64,000 nucleotides of DNA from Crocinitomicaceae bacterium (GCA_028689775.1 JAQVCM010000006.1:62001-126000), one strand, 5' to 3'; positions 10,061 to 18,719 are shown, numbered from the stretch's first letter. Notes: generated by a model from the letters alone, not told the origin. Program-made: numbers and translations.

Positions 10061-10110
10061 ATGACTCCTTTTAATAGATGGTTTACTATTTATGGAAGGA
10101 GTCATTTTTT
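10061..10110 (+). terminator. Plus-oriented terminator-like hairpin at the SUI1 stop
   Basis: Perfect 10-bp stem ATGACTCCTT/AAGGAGTCAT (10061-10070 with 10096-10105) with a 25-base loop and six T on the plus strand. Both flanking genes lie on the minus strand, where the hairpin is followed by A rather than T. Confidence 0.5.
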
Positions 10111-10453
10111 AACCACCTTTTCGTTTTACTTGGTATTTTTCCTTGATTAAAATCTCCATTACTTTATCTCTAAAGTTTCCTTGAATCAAGATTTCTCCAT
10201 CTTTTACAGAACCACCAACACCACATTTACTTTTGAGAAGTTTACCCAAATCTTTCAAATCCTCTTCCGAGCCCACAAAACCTTCAATTAAAGTAACTTC
10301 TTTTCCTGCTCGCTGTTTCTTGTCGATGGAAACATATAGTTTTTGCAAATGATTTGAAATCGTTTCTGTTGTTTCTTCTTCTTGATCCAATAAAAAATTA
10401 GGATTGGTAGAATACACCAACGGTGATAGCTTATTTTTAGAAGTTTTTGCCAT
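10109..10453 (-). CDS. yciH: SUI1/eIF1-family translation factor
   Basis: 114 residues. The C-terminal half matches the SUI1 fold: a basic start (VSIDKKQRAGKEVTLIEGF), then KDLGKLLKSKCGVGGSVKDG and the strand EILIQGNFRDKVMEIL. Bacterial YciH-type proteins bind the small ribosomal subunit and influence start-codon choice. The N-terminus VYSTNPNF is typical of the family. The ATG lies 2 bases from the stop of the upstream GDPD gene, so both are probably one transcript. Confidence 0.9.
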   Translation of the reverse strand: MAKTSKNKLSPLVYSTNPNFLLDQEEETTETISNHLQKLYVSIDKKQRAGKEVTLIEGFVGSEEDLKDLGKLLKSKCGVGGSVKDGEILIQGNFRDKVMEILIKEKYQVKRKGG

Positions 10454-10455
10454 GG

Positions 10456-11253
10456 TTATTTTTCAATTATGGTTGTTCGTAAATCATCCGTAACGAGATA
10501 ATCTGGTCTCTTTTTCAACGCTTTGCGAATGTTTTTGGGAGAACGGACTTCAAAGATAATTATTTTTTTTCCGAAGCCTTTCAGTTCGTTGACTTGATCT
10601 TTGCTTATCTGACTATTTTTAATCATCACTCCAGCAATGTTGTTATTAGTCATCAACACTTTAGCTTCCTCCAACGTTTCGGTAGAATAAATCAATTCAA
10701 ACGAAGTATTTTGAAATGCTGTAATCCATGGCGCATAATTACTGAGAAGATATACGTGGATACTTCCTGTTTGAATTTCTGGAAATTTCAGCAGTTCATC
10801 CAACATCTTTTCGCTGGTAAGAATAGTCGATTCACACGAATTAAAATGCCGTAAATCCAACATCAACGTCTTGCCCATCAGTTTATGAAAAGGAATTTCT
10901 TCAAATCTTGCCAGTTTTTCTTTTCTGATTGTTTGATATCGAACTTGTTTCAATTCTTCATCCGTTTTGGAATGGATACATCCCGAATGATCGGTTTCAA
11001 GTTTCATTTCCGCATCGTGAAACAACCACAACGTTCCAGATTTAGAAAGTTGTACATCAATTTCAATTCCATCACAACCTTCTGTTTCCAATGCTTTGTG
11101 GATCGCTTCCAAGGAATTATCGTGGTAAAACGAAGCAGGCATTTTTAATCCCGTTGCACCGTGACCAATCACTTTCGTGTTCGCAGTATGCTGATCCTTT
11201 TGACAAGCAGAAATCAGTAACATCAATCCAAAAAGTAAATTTCTAAAATGCAT
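10456..11253 (-). CDS. Glycerophosphodiester phosphodiesterase family lipoprotein
   Basis: 265 residues. The signal peptide ends in a lipobox (LLISAC, Cys17), so it is a predicted lipoprotein. The GDPD barrel begins with GHGATG and continues with NSLEAIHKALE and GIEIDVQLSKSGTLWLFHD, which carry the E-x-D and H-D metal/catalytic residues. The canonical first motif is HRG; here it is GHGAT, so one His is shifted or replaced and activity is not certain. The family cleaves glycerophosphodiesters to glycerol-3-phosphate and an alcohol. It overlaps the upstream gene by 11 bases. Confidence 0.85.
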   Translation of the reverse strand: MHFRNLLFGLMLLISACQKDQHTANTKVIGHGATGLKMPASFYHDNSLEAIHKALETEGCDGIEIDVQLSKSGTLWLFHDAEMKLETDHSGCIHSKTDEELKQVRYQTIRKEKLARFEEIPFHKLMGKTLMLDLRHFNSCESTILTSEKMLDELLKFPEIQTGSIHVYLLSNYAPWITAFQNTSFELIYSTETLEEAKVLMTNNNIAGVMIKNSQISKDQVNELKGFGKKIIIFEVRSPKNIRKALKKRPDYLVTDDLRTTIIEK

Positions 11254-11749
11254 ACAAACAACCTATTTTAACCGAATAAGCAAAACCAATTGCAGACCTG
11301 TACTTTTGAGAATAAGCTCCATAAAAATGTTCTGAGATGAGTCCAACTCCTGCAGAATGAATCAATTTCAACTTGTTTCCACAATTTAACTGATATCCTA
11401 ATCGGTATTCTTGAAACACATGTGGATGTCTAGATCCTTTTTGCACCGATAGCAAATTGTAATTCAAATCAAATGCTGGTGCAAGAAAAAAATGATTTTT
11501 ATTCAAAAGCGGATAATTGATTTGCGCGTGAATACCTGGAAAAAAACGTTGCTGAAAAAAGGTTTTAACAATTCCTGTTTCTAAACCGAAAGCAAAATTC
11601 AATTTTTGAACTCCAAAATGGTAATCGATTGCTAAAAAATAATCTATTTTGCGAACATCCAAACTCACAGAAAAAGATTTAGCTTGGTTTTCTTGCGCGA
11701 TTGAAGAGAAAATTAAGAAACTCAATAAAAGAGAAAGAAATAACTTCAT
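11243..11749 (-). CDS. Hypothetical secreted protein, probable small beta-barrel
   Basis: 168 residues with a signal peptide (LLSFLIFSSIAQ, cut near residue 18). The remainder alternates hydrophobic and polar residues, with many Tyr and Phe, and ends in YSVKIGCLYAF, a terminal aromatic as in outer-membrane barrels. No family recognised. Its 3' end overlaps the GDPD lipoprotein gene by 11 bases, so the two appear translationally coupled. Confidence 0.7.
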   Translation of the reverse strand: MKLFLSLLLSFLIFSSIAQENQAKSFSVSLDVRKIDYFLAIDYHFGVQKLNFAFGLETGIVKTFFQQRFFPGIHAQINYPLLNKNHFFLAPAFDLNYNLLSVQKGSRHPHVFQEYRLGYQLNCGNKLKLIHSAGVGLISEHFYGAYSQKYRSAIGFAYSVKIGCLYAF

Positions 11750-11797
11750 AAGCTTGAATGAAATTCAAATTTAACGCTAATTTCTTGAATATATAAC

Positions 11798-11941
11798 TTA
11801 GGTTTTAGGACACTTTTTACAGTGAACCCCTTTTCTTCTGTACTTTTCACAACAATCTTTTTTCTTGCCACAGTTACAATTACTACAAGAATTGGATTGG
11901 GAAACCGTATTTTGAGTCTGTTTATCGATTGCTTGTTTCAT
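11798..11941 (-). CDS. Small cysteine-rich protein
   Basis: 47 residues from the ATG at 11941 (MKQAIDKQTQ). The C-terminal half holds eight Cys (CSNCNCGKKKDCC, then CKKC) among many Lys, suggesting metal binding. The frame is open to a TTG at 11986, but a TATCTTTG box at 11963-11970 lies between the two, so 11941 is the better start. Similar short Cys/Lys proteins occur in Flavobacteriales. Function unknown. Confidence 0.6.
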   Translation of the reverse strand: MKQAIDKQTQNTVSQSNSCSNCNCGKKKDCCEKYRRKGVHCKKCPKT

Positions 11942-12051
11942 TCTATTTAGAATTATTCTACGCAAAGATAAATCATTTTCCAACACTAAAAAGAATCATT
12001 CTAAATAATATTTTCGACAAGCTATCGTCAATACTAAAAATCGAAAGCTGT

Positions 12052-12531
12052 TTAATGAACTTTCACAGAGATTTCCATCGTAAATAATGCAACCTCTTCC
12101 TGTAGTTTATTCAAGGCAACAACTTGAACATCTTGATTGATTCGGGTTTGACTCTCTATGCTTTTCAAAATAGCTTGTTCAATCTTGGCTCCTTCGTTGC
12201 AAACAAAAAACACATCCGTTTCCGCTCTTTTTAAGAAGTTTGCGTGCATGCTTTTGAAAGCAAAAGATACTTTTTTATGGTGTTTCTCCGCAAAATAAAA
12301 AGCGTGAATTCCGCCAGCAACGTCTGCACCAACGGCCAAAGCGCCAAAGTACATCGAATTCAAATGATTTTTAGATCTTCGATTCAATTTGATTCTGACC
12401 TGAACCGTTTCCTCGTTCAGCAACATCAATTTCGGTCGCAAAAATCCCATGATCGGAATTTTGAAATTGGCCAACAAAAAAAGCAACCACTTCATTTTTC
12501 CGAGCGTTACTGCAGGTTTGATTTCACTCAT
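12052..12531 (-). CDS. DUF4442 hotdog-fold protein (thioesterase-like)
   Basis: 159 residues. The pattern NHLNSMYFGALAVGADVAGG near residue 55 is that of DUF4442, a branch of the PaaI-like hotdog superfamily that often acts on acyl-CoA; the substrate here is unknown. It overlaps the upstream flavin oxidoreductase gene by 8 bases, so both are one operon. A link to fatty-acid or aromatic degradation is inference. Confidence 0.85.
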   Translation of the reverse strand: MSEIKPAVTLGKMKWLLFLLANFKIPIMGFLRPKLMLLNEETVQVRIKLNRRSKNHLNSMYFGALAVGADVAGGIHAFYFAEKHHKKVSFAFKSMHANFLKRAETDVFFVCNEGAKIEQAILKSIESQTRINQDVQVVALNKLQEEVALFTMEISVKVH

Positions 12532-13486
12532 TGACCAAGGATTTTACGATTTCTTTCACCGGACGAATGGAATGGATGTAGTCTACGGTTGGACCTGCAC
12601 ACCAAATTGTCTTATAAGTAGCACCAAAAGCGGCAGTTTGTAACTTTTTCATTCCTCTATAAAACGTGAAGGCTTTGAACCATTTTTTCAATTTTTTGTT
12701 TTTATTCAGAATGCGCTCCAACCAATTTTGTTCCGTTCCAATTTTTTGCAAATACGGCGTATTGATCACGCTGCATCGAGAACCCGACAATTTAGTGGTC
12801 ATCACAATGTCTTTTGAAGTGTAATCTACACACGCCTGTTTGTACTCTTGAGAAACACCCGCTTCGTCCGAAGCAATGAAAATTGTACCCACGGAAACTC
12901 CTGCAATACCAAGTGAAAGCATCTCAGACAAACTCGGATAATCTCCTACTCCACCAGCAGAAATAATTGGAATTGTACATGCTGTTTGCAAAGCGGGAAT
13001 CAAATCTTGAAAGGATGTATTTCCTGCGTGTCCGCCTGCTTCTTTGTTTACCGCAATCAACGCATCAGCTCCTAAAGCCTCAACTTTTTTGGCATAATTG
13101 ACATCGGTTACGTCACAGAAAACTTTTACTCCAGATTTTTTAGCGCGTTTAATCGTTTCTTCAGGTGATCCTAAGGAAGTAATGATGAAATCAACTTTCT
13201 CTTCACAAATGAGATCCAATTGTTCTTTGTAAAGAAAATTGGATTTATTGACAATCAGATTAATTCCGAATGGACCTTCCACGCGCGTTCGAATTTCGTG
13301 AATTGCAGCGCGAAGTTCTTCAATCGTTCTGTAATTTAGGGCAGGTATCGCACCTGTAATTCCTGCTTCGATACCAGCGACAACCATTTCCACATTGGAT
13401 ACTAAAAACATCGGCGCCATGATAATGGGATACTTAATTCCCAACATGGAACAAAGTTCTGCTTTCTGAAAATCTACTTTACTCAT
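12524..13486 (-). CDS. Nitronate monooxygenase family flavoprotein
   Basis: 320 residues from MSKVDFQ at 13486. The frame extends upstream to 13519, but that would cross a TAACTTTA -7-like box. It is a TIM barrel of the 2-nitropropane dioxygenase/nitronate monooxygenase type: KYPIIMAPM at the start, GGHAGN for FMN/His contact, and IISAGGVGDYPSLSEMLSLGIAGVSVGTIF for phosphate binding. The family oxidises alkyl nitronates with O2, and some members have other roles. Co-transcribed with the DUF4442 gene. Confidence 0.9.
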   Translation of the reverse strand: MSKVDFQKAELCSMLGIKYPIIMAPMFLVSNVEMVVAGIEAGITGAIPALNYRTIEELRAAIHEIRTRVEGPFGINLIVNKSNFLYKEQLDLICEEKVDFIITSLGSPEETIKRAKKSGVKVFCDVTDVNYAKKVEALGADALIAVNKEAGGHAGNTSFQDLIPALQTACTIPIISAGGVGDYPSLSEMLSLGIAGVSVGTIFIASDEAGVSQEYKQACVDYTSKDIVMTTKLSGSRCSVINTPYLQKIGTEQNWLERILNKNKKLKKWFKAFTFYRGMKKLQTAAFGATYKTIWCAGPTVDYIHSIRPVKEIVKSLVNE

Positions 13487-13541
13487 AGAGGTAAAGTTAT
13501 CATTTTTATATGTACGCACAGCATATTTTTCAATTATTTTT

Positions 13542-13646
13542 ATGATTTATTTCAGCAAAAATCAGATTATCGCTTCCATCCTCGATCTGAATGCCGAAAG
13601 ACAAATTCCAAATTGGATCAATGCAGAACTTATTTCTTTAAAATAG
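13542..13646 (+). CDS. Possible 34-residue small protein
   Basis: ATG at 13542, stop at 13646. The product begins MIYFSKNQIIASILDL and has a protein-like amphipathic helix. It lies between the divergent nitronate monooxygenase and menA genes. It may be a real micro-ORF, a fragment, or chance; no promoter was seen. Confidence 0.25.
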   Translation: MIYFSKNQIIASILDLNAERQIPNWINAELISLK

Positions 13647-13699
13647 GATCCAAATTTTGAAATCAACTGAAAGGGCAACATTCTTCAAAATAGTTTCGT

Positions 13700-13707
13700 T
13701 AAATTTG
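13700..13707 (+). promoter_or_regulatory. -7 box TAAATTTG for menA
   Basis: Lies 4 bases before the menA ATG at 13712. If the transcript starts 4-7 bases after the box, as usual in this phylum, the mRNA is leaderless or nearly so. Confidence 0.5.
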
Positions 13708-13711
13708 CTTC

Positions 13712-14641
13712 ATGGATAAACTAAAAGCTTGGATTCACGCGTTTCGATTGAGAACTTTACCACTTTCATTTTCAGGAATTATATTCGGTTCTTTCATTGC
13801 TTACAACGATGGAATCTGGGATTCACTCATTTTTGGATTTGCGATGCTAACTACCGTTCTTTTCCAGATTTTATCCAATTTGGCAAATGATTTAGGCGAT
13901 AGTTTAAAAGGAACCGACAACCTCGATCGTGTTGGTCCAACGAGAGCTGTTCAATCTGGAAAAATCAGCATGCGCGAAATGAAAAATGCAGTTATTCTCT
14001 TTAGTATCTTGTCCATTATTTCCGCTGTTGCCTTGATTTTCATCAGTTCTGAAGGGAAAGGTTCATCGTTTTTCGTATTTTATTTGATCTTGGCATTGTT
14101 GAGTATTTTCGCTGCAATTACCTATACCATAGGCAAAAAAGCGTATGGATACAACGGATTAGGTGATGTTTTCGTTTTCATCTTTTTCGGACTTGTCAGC
14201 ACAATCGGCGTTTACAATTTATATCCTGAACGCATTGATTTATCAAACTTCAAATGGGAAATTTTACTTCCCGCCGCTTCCATCGGATTTCTAAGTGTCG
14301 CCGTTTTAAATCTCAACAACATGCGAGATCGAATCAACGATGAAAAAGTGGGTAAAAACACCTTGGTTGTCAAAATGGGTGGAAACATCGCGAAAATTTA
14401 CCACGCCGTTTTAATCCTTCTTTCCATCATTTTCTGGTCTATCTATCTCGTTTATTTCCACGGAAACAATCCGTGGTTGTACATTCTTCTCTTTCCAGCT
14501 TTGATGTTGTTGTTGCATGTCCGAAGAGTATTACAAATCAGAACGGAACGCAGTTTTGATCCTGAACTCAAAGTTGTTGCCTTAACGACCTTTGCTGCTA
14601 GTATATTTTTTGCATTGTCGATCATTTTAAATCAATTTTAA
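13712..14641 (+). CDS. menA: 1,4-dihydroxy-2-naphthoate polyprenyltransferase
   Basis: 309 residues and about eight membrane helices of the UbiA superfamily. The first Asp-rich motif is visible in NLANDLGDSLKGTDNLDR, followed by VGPTRAVQSGKIS, the MenA signature. The second Asp motif is NNMRDRINDEKVGKNTL. The enzyme attaches a polyprenyl chain to DHNA in menaquinone synthesis. The next gene, menC, begins 1 base after the stop, so the two form an operon. Fits an organism that respires with menaquinone. Confidence 0.95.
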   Translation: MDKLKAWIHAFRLRTLPLSFSGIIFGSFIAYNDGIWDSLIFGFAMLTTVLFQILSNLANDLGDSLKGTDNLDRVGPTRAVQSGKISMREMKNAVILFSILSIISAVALIFISSEGKGSSFFVFYLILALLSIFAAITYTIGKKAYGYNGLGDVFVFIFFGLVSTIGVYNLYPERIDLSNFKWEILLPAASIGFLSVAVLNLNNMRDRINDEKVGKNTLVVKMGGNIAKIYHAVLILLSIIFWSIYLVYFHGNNPWLYILLFPALMLLLHVRRVLQIRTERSFDPELKVVALTTFAASIFFALSIILNQF

Positions 14642-14642
14642 G

Positions 14643-15698
14643 ATGAAGATTGAAATCAGATTTGAAAAAAAAACGTTCCATTTCAAACAGCCAAGTGGAA
14701 CAAGCAGAGGAGTTTTGACAGAAAAACATGCGTGGTTTTTGTATCTAAACACGTCTGATTCTCCAACTATAATTGGCATTGGCGAATGCAGCATCATCCC
14801 TGGACTTTCTGCTGATTTTAAAGACATTCATTCGTATCAAGAAAAAGTAAATCACCTTTGTATTTCAATCAATCAAGGAAATTACACCTTGGAAAACATT
14901 TCTGAAATATTTCCAAGCCTGCTTGCAAGTCCTTCCATTTTATTTGGCTTAGAAGTCGCGATTCTTGACTTGAAAAATGGCGGAAAAGGAATTTTATTTG
15001 ACACCGAATTTACCCGAGGAAATCGTAAAATTCCAATCAACGGATTGATTTGGATGGGCAGTGAATCGTTCATGCAAGAGCAGATAGAATCCAAATTGAA
15101 AGAAGGATTTACGTGTATAAAAATGAAAATCGGCGCCATCGATTTCGAGAAAGAATATGAAATCCTTGCTGCTTTACGAGCGCGCTATTCCGCAGATGTC
15201 TTGACCTTGAGAGTTGATGCAAACGGTGCTTTTTCTCACACCGAAGTTTTGGGAAGGTTAGCCCAATTGGCTGAATTGAAGTTGCACTCCATCGAACAAC
15301 CAATCAAGGCAGGAAATTGGAAAGAAATGGCCAACATTTGCGCAAAAACAGCTTTGCCGATTGCCTTGGATGAAGAGTTAATAGGAATTGAAACTCGAGA
15401 ACAAAAAATCGAACTTTTAGATGCCATTCAACCACAATACATCATTTTAAAACCAAGTTTACATGGCGGCTTAATGGGTTGCGCTGAATGGATTTCCTTG
15501 GCTGAAGAACGAAAAATTCCGTGGTGGATTACTTCTGCTTTGGAGTCGAATGTTGGTTTGAATGCAATTGCACAATTTATTTCGCAATTTGATACAAAAT
15601 TACATCAAGGCTTGGGAACTGGCGGATTGTACGTTGAAAACACACCAACTAATCTACAAGTTCGTAATGGATATTTGGAAATCTCAAAAGCGCTTTAA
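14643..15698 (+). CDS. menC: o-Succinylbenzoate synthase (enolase superfamily)
   Basis: 351 residues. An enolase-type capping domain precedes a barrel with Lys160-x-Lys162 (IKMK), metal ligands Asp192 (RVDANG), Glu218 (SIEQP) and Asp243 (ALDEE), and Lys270 (ILKPS), a complete active-site set. Related dipeptide epimerases share this layout, but the position right behind menA supports MenC, which dehydrates SHCHC to o-succinylbenzoate. The 3' end overlaps the convergent coaE gene by 4 bases. Confidence 0.92.
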   Translation: MKIEIRFEKKTFHFKQPSGTSRGVLTEKHAWFLYLNTSDSPTIIGIGECSIIPGLSADFKDIHSYQEKVNHLCISINQGNYTLENISEIFPSLLASPSILFGLEVAILDLKNGGKGILFDTEFTRGNRKIPINGLIWMGSESFMQEQIESKLKEGFTCIKMKIGAIDFEKEYEILAALRARYSADVLTLRVDANGAFSHTEVLGRLAQLAELKLHSIEQPIKAGNWKEMANICAKTALPIALDEELIGIETREQKIELLDAIQPQYIILKPSLHGGLMGCAEWISLAEERKIPWWITSALESNVGLNAIAQFISQFDTKLHQGLGTGGLYVENTPTNLQVRNGYLEISKAL

Positions 15699-16270
15699 CG
15701 CATCTTTTCAATGAATTTTAAGAGTTGAGGGATCAACATTTGGTGACTATCATTTTCAATCACATAGGGACTCATTTTCAATTTATGTTCGTCCAACATT
15801 TGATGTTGAATGCGTGTAATTACTGCTTCTTTTTGCACTTGATCTCGTTTGATTACACGTGCTACTCTCGTTTCTAAATCCGCAATTACAAGAATCACTT
15901 CATCAAATCGACTGTGCGATCCCGTTTCGAAAAGCAAAGCAGATTCGTTGAAAATCAAATCAGAAGATTGTTGTTTTTTCCACTTCTCAAAAGCGCGATA
16001 TACAGCAGGATGAACCAATTCGTCCATTTTTGCTTTCACTTTTGCATCCGAAAAAATCTTTTCTGCAACGAAAGGACGGTTTAGTTCACCGTCGATGTAG
16101 GCATTTTCTCCCAATAATTGTTTCACACCCTGCATCAAATCAGCATCTTCCACCATGCATTTTTTGGCTTCTGCATCTGAATAGAAAACAGGAAATCCCA
16201 TTACCTCCAAAATTTTGCAGACAATTGATTTTCCAGAACCGATTCCACCTGTAACCCCTATTGATTTCAT
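15695..16270 (-). CDS. coaE: Dephospho-CoA kinase
   Basis: 191 residues. The P-loop GVTGGIGSGKS lies at residues 5-15. FYSDAEAKK (near 30) and VHPAVYRAFEKW (about 82-93) are CoaE signatures, followed by the lid region RVIKRDQVQKE. It phosphorylates dephospho-CoA in the last step of coenzyme A synthesis. A TATCTTTG box (16294-16301) lies 24 bases upstream of the ATG. It converges with menC, overlapping by 4 bases. Confidence 0.95.
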   Translation of the reverse strand: MKSIGVTGGIGSGKSIVCKILEVMGFPVFYSDAEAKKCMVEDADLMQGVKQLLGENAYIDGELNRPFVAEKIFSDAKVKAKMDELVHPAVYRAFEKWKKQQSSDLIFNESALLFETGSHSRFDEVILVIADLETRVARVIKRDQVQKEAVITRIQHQMLDEHKLKMSPYVIENDSHQMLIPQLLKFIEKMR

Positions 16271-16293
16271 TTTTAAATGCTTTTACTGAACTA

Positions 16294-16301
16294 CAAAGAT
16301 A
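16294..16301 (-). promoter_or_regulatory. -7 box TATCTTTG for coaE
   Basis: Perfect TAnnTTTG box on the minus strand, 24 bases before the ATG. No convincing -33 partner was seen. Confidence 0.55.
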
Positions 16302-16396
16302 TTGATTCCAACGAATCGAGAAACGAGGCAATAATAATTAAATAAAAGCCTTCCTTAATGCAATTTACTTTCAATAAGTTCGTACATTTGTCAACT

Positions 16397-17143
16397 ATGG
16401 CAAACGAAAATGAAAAGTCGGAATGGTTTGAAGAATGGTTTAACACGCCATTTTACCATGTCCTTTATCAAGATAGAAACGAAGAAGAAGCAGAACATTT
16501 TGTTACTAAACTAGTTGATTACCTCCAAATTGAAAACAATAAAACCATTTTGGATTTAGCATGCGGTAAAGGCCGCCATGCCGTTTTCTTAAACAAAAAA
16601 GGACTCAATGTGGTTGGTGCAGACCTTTCTGTGAACAGCATTGCTGATGCCAAGAAATATGAGAATGATGACTTGCGTTTTATAGTTCACGACATGCGTG
16701 AAATAATTGCAGGACACAGATTCGATTATGTCTTTAATCTTTTTACCAGTTTTGGATATTTCGATACGCAGAAAGACAATCTAAAAGTTTTACAATCTGT
16801 TCATGAAATGCTGAATGATGGTGGAAAAGTGATCATCGATTTTCTAAACATTCATAAAGTGGTTGCCAATTTGGTGAAGAAAGAAGTAAAAACAATCGAT
16901 GGAATTGTTTTTAACATCACCCGCGAATTTGATGGAAAACACATTTTAAAAACAATTTCATTTGGTCATACAGGTCAGTCTTACAGTTACACAGAACGTG
17001 TTCAAGGACTTAACAAAGAAGATTTTGAGAAATTGCTCGAAAAATCCAACTTCAAAGTAGATGCTATTTTTGGTGATTTCAATCTGGATGAATACCATGC
17101 TGAAACTTCAGATCGTTTAATTCTTATTGCTTCTAAAAAATAA
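16397..17143 (+). CDS. Class I SAM-dependent methyltransferase
   Basis: 248 residues from MANENEKSEWF at 16397. An upstream ATG at 16358 is rejected because a TACATTTG box at 16383-16390 lies between. The SAM-binding motif I is ILDLACGKGRHAVFL, with VVGADLS as motif II and FDYVFNLFTSFGYF as motif IV. The WFEEWFNTPFYHVLY start is typical of a Bacteroidota family of unknown substrate. Its stop overlaps the ZIP transporter start by one base. Confidence 0.88.
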   Translation: MANENEKSEWFEEWFNTPFYHVLYQDRNEEEAEHFVTKLVDYLQIENNKTILDLACGKGRHAVFLNKKGLNVVGADLSVNSIADAKKYENDDLRFIVHDMREIIAGHRFDYVFNLFTSFGYFDTQKDNLKVLQSVHEMLNDGGKVIIDFLNIHKVVANLVKKEVKTIDGIVFNITREFDGKHILKTISFGHTGQSYSYTERVQGLNKEDFEKLLEKSNFKVDAIFGDFNLDEYHAETSDRLILIASKK

Positions 17144-17895
17144 TGTCGATTCTTACATCTGTTTTTGCCCTCATAGGCGTAGTACTTTTAGGAGGTTTGA
17201 TTGTAACGATTGTTGACGCGTACAAGCAAAAAAGCCTGATTAAAATTTTGCTCGCTTTCAGCGGTGGCTTTTTATTAGCGATTGCTTTTAGTCATTTCCT
17301 ACCAGAACTTTACGCTTCTCACACGTCCAACATTGGACTTTATGTAGTACTCGGCTTTCTGGTTCAGTTGATTCTTGAATACTTTTCTGGAGGTATTGAG
17401 CACGGTCACGTCCACATTCATCCTGGAAAAGCGATGCCTTGGATGCTATTCATTTCGCTGTCCATTCACTCCTTCATTGAGGGAATTCCCTTGGCAATGC
17501 CTGAAGGAATCCAAGAAGTATTGCATGCTGGTCACAACCACGCACACAGTCACGGATTTTCAAAACATTCGTTACTACTTGGAATTCTTTTTCACCAAAC
17601 ACCCGTTGCAATTGCGCTAATGACGCTTTTGAAAAGCTCCTCTTTTAGCAACATGAAAGCGTGGTTTATTCTCTTCTTATTTGCCTTGATGACACCTGCA
17701 GGAATGCTATTTGGATACATCACTCAAGATTCCTTGGCATTCATCAACATGGATATTTTATTGGCTGTAGTAGTGGGAATGTTCTTACACATCTCAACAA
17801 CCATCATTTTTGAAGCGAGTGAAAATCACCGATTCAATTTCGTAAAACTCTTGAGCATTCTTATTGGAGTTGCACTCGCCATGGTGATTCAATAA
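17143..17895 (+). CDS. ZIP family metal transporter
   Basis: 250 residues with about eight membrane helices. His-rich loops (EHGHVHIHPGK and HAGHNHAHSHG) alternate with helices carrying the ZIP signature HSFIEGIPLA, where His and Glu bind metal in the pore, and HQTPVAIAL. It is expected to import Zn2+ or another divalent metal across the inner membrane. Translationally coupled to the methyltransferase gene; no functional link is evident. A terminator-like hairpin follows at 17988. Confidence 0.92.
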   Translation: MSILTSVFALIGVVLLGGLIVTIVDAYKQKSLIKILLAFSGGFLLAIAFSHFLPELYASHTSNIGLYVVLGFLVQLILEYFSGGIEHGHVHIHPGKAMPWMLFISLSIHSFIEGIPLAMPEGIQEVLHAGHNHAHSHGFSKHSLLLGILFHQTPVAIALMTLLKSSSFSNMKAWFILFLFALMTPAGMLFGYITQDSLAFINMDILLAVVVGMFLHISTTIIFEASENHRFNFVKLLSILIGVALAMVIQ

Positions 17896-17987
17896 GTTCT
17901 TTGGAAAACATAGGGCGACTCTATCCATTCGCACTTTAAACATGCTGGATAGCTTAACGCGAATGAACTGATTTCAGCAATTGAAAT

Positions 17988-18035
17988 ACGGATCGTATTA
18001 GCAGGAATAAGTTTCTGTAATGATCCGTCTTTTTT
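17988..18035 (+). terminator. Probable terminator of the ZIP gene
   Basis: Arms ACGGATC and GATCCGT (17988-17994 with 18022-18028), extended by a bulged TATTA/TAATG stretch, then C and six T. It lies about 90 bases past the stop. Confidence 0.5.
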
Positions 18036-18061
18036 CACAAAAAGCTTATCTGTTTTTTAAT

Positions 18062-18270
18062 AACCTGAGTTAGATTGTAAAATTGAGATTTATATTTTAA
18101 TGAATGCGTATAATACGAGGAATTTTAAATAAAAAATAGTGGACTATTTTTATTTAAAATGACGAAGTAGGATGCCATTCATTGGAAAGCTGAACAAAGA
18201 GGATTTTGAATAGTTTATTATAATCTTATAATCAGCAGTATGAATTCGATGGTATAATCGAACTCAGGTT
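18062..18270. repeat. MITE-like palindromic element, full copy 1
   Basis: 209 bases bounded by terminal inverted repeats AACCTGAGTTAGAT and ATCGAACTCAGGTT (one mismatch in 14). An internal palindrome (18122-18139 with 18144-18160) forms a ~17-bp AT-rich hairpin. It is about 90% identical to 56007-56214. TAATA is found at both flanks of both full copies. There is no ORF, so it would be non-autonomous. Confidence 0.85.
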
Positions 18271-18286
18271 AATAGTAATAACGTGT

Positions 18287-18328
18287 TTTTATAGTTGTGG
18301 CATAATTCATCACACCACAACTATAAAA
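18287..18328. terminator. Bidirectional terminator hairpin
   Basis: Perfect 14-bp stem TTTTATAGTTGTGG/CCACAACTATAAAA (18287-18300 with 18315-18328) with a 14-base loop. T-rich on both strands, between the ZIP gene and the convergent RRM gene. Confidence 0.65.
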
Positions 18329-18380
18329 TACCTTACATTCGATTATTACTTTGAAAAAATTGCAGAGATGTGATTAAAAA

Positions 18381-18719
18381 CTAATCTTCTCTTCGTCTAC
18401 TAACTCGACCTGTGTTTTTAGAGTCTTTCGGAGCAAAAGGCTTCGGAGCTTGTTCTTTCTTTGGAGGGCGGTTTCCTTTTGGAGATGCAATTTTCACATC
18501 CAATTTTCGACCGTTGATTTCCATTCCATTCAAGGCTTCTATCGCAGCGATTGCACCTTCTACTGTCTCCATTTCGACATATCCGAATCCTTTTGATTTC
18601 TTAGTTACGTTTTCGTATACCACGTGTGCATATAAAACCTTACCAAAAGATGTGAATGTAGCTGTTAAATCATCTGAAGTGATGTCCCAGTCTAAATTTG
18701 CTATGAAAACATTTACCAT
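18381..18719 (-). CDS. RRM-domain RNA-binding protein
   Basis: 112 residues. One RRM fold covers about 1-80, with RNP2 VFIANLDWD (residues 4-12) and RNP1 KGFGYVEME (residues 44-52). The tail is basic and low in complexity (GNRPPKKEQAPKPF, ending SRRRED), like bacterial cold-inducible RRM proteins. It probably binds single-stranded RNA and may act as a chaperone. Single gene, ending near the hairpin at 18287. Confidence 0.93.
   Translation of the reverse strand: MVNVFIANLDWDITSDDLTATFTSFGKVLYAHVVYENVTKKSKGFGYVEMETVEGAIAAIEALNGMEINGRKLDVKIASPKGNRPPKKEQAPKPFAPKDSKNTGRVSRRRED

Noticed and set aside
18062-18270. Element as an insertion sequence
   Set aside because: Too short and without any transposase frame; called MITE-like instead.
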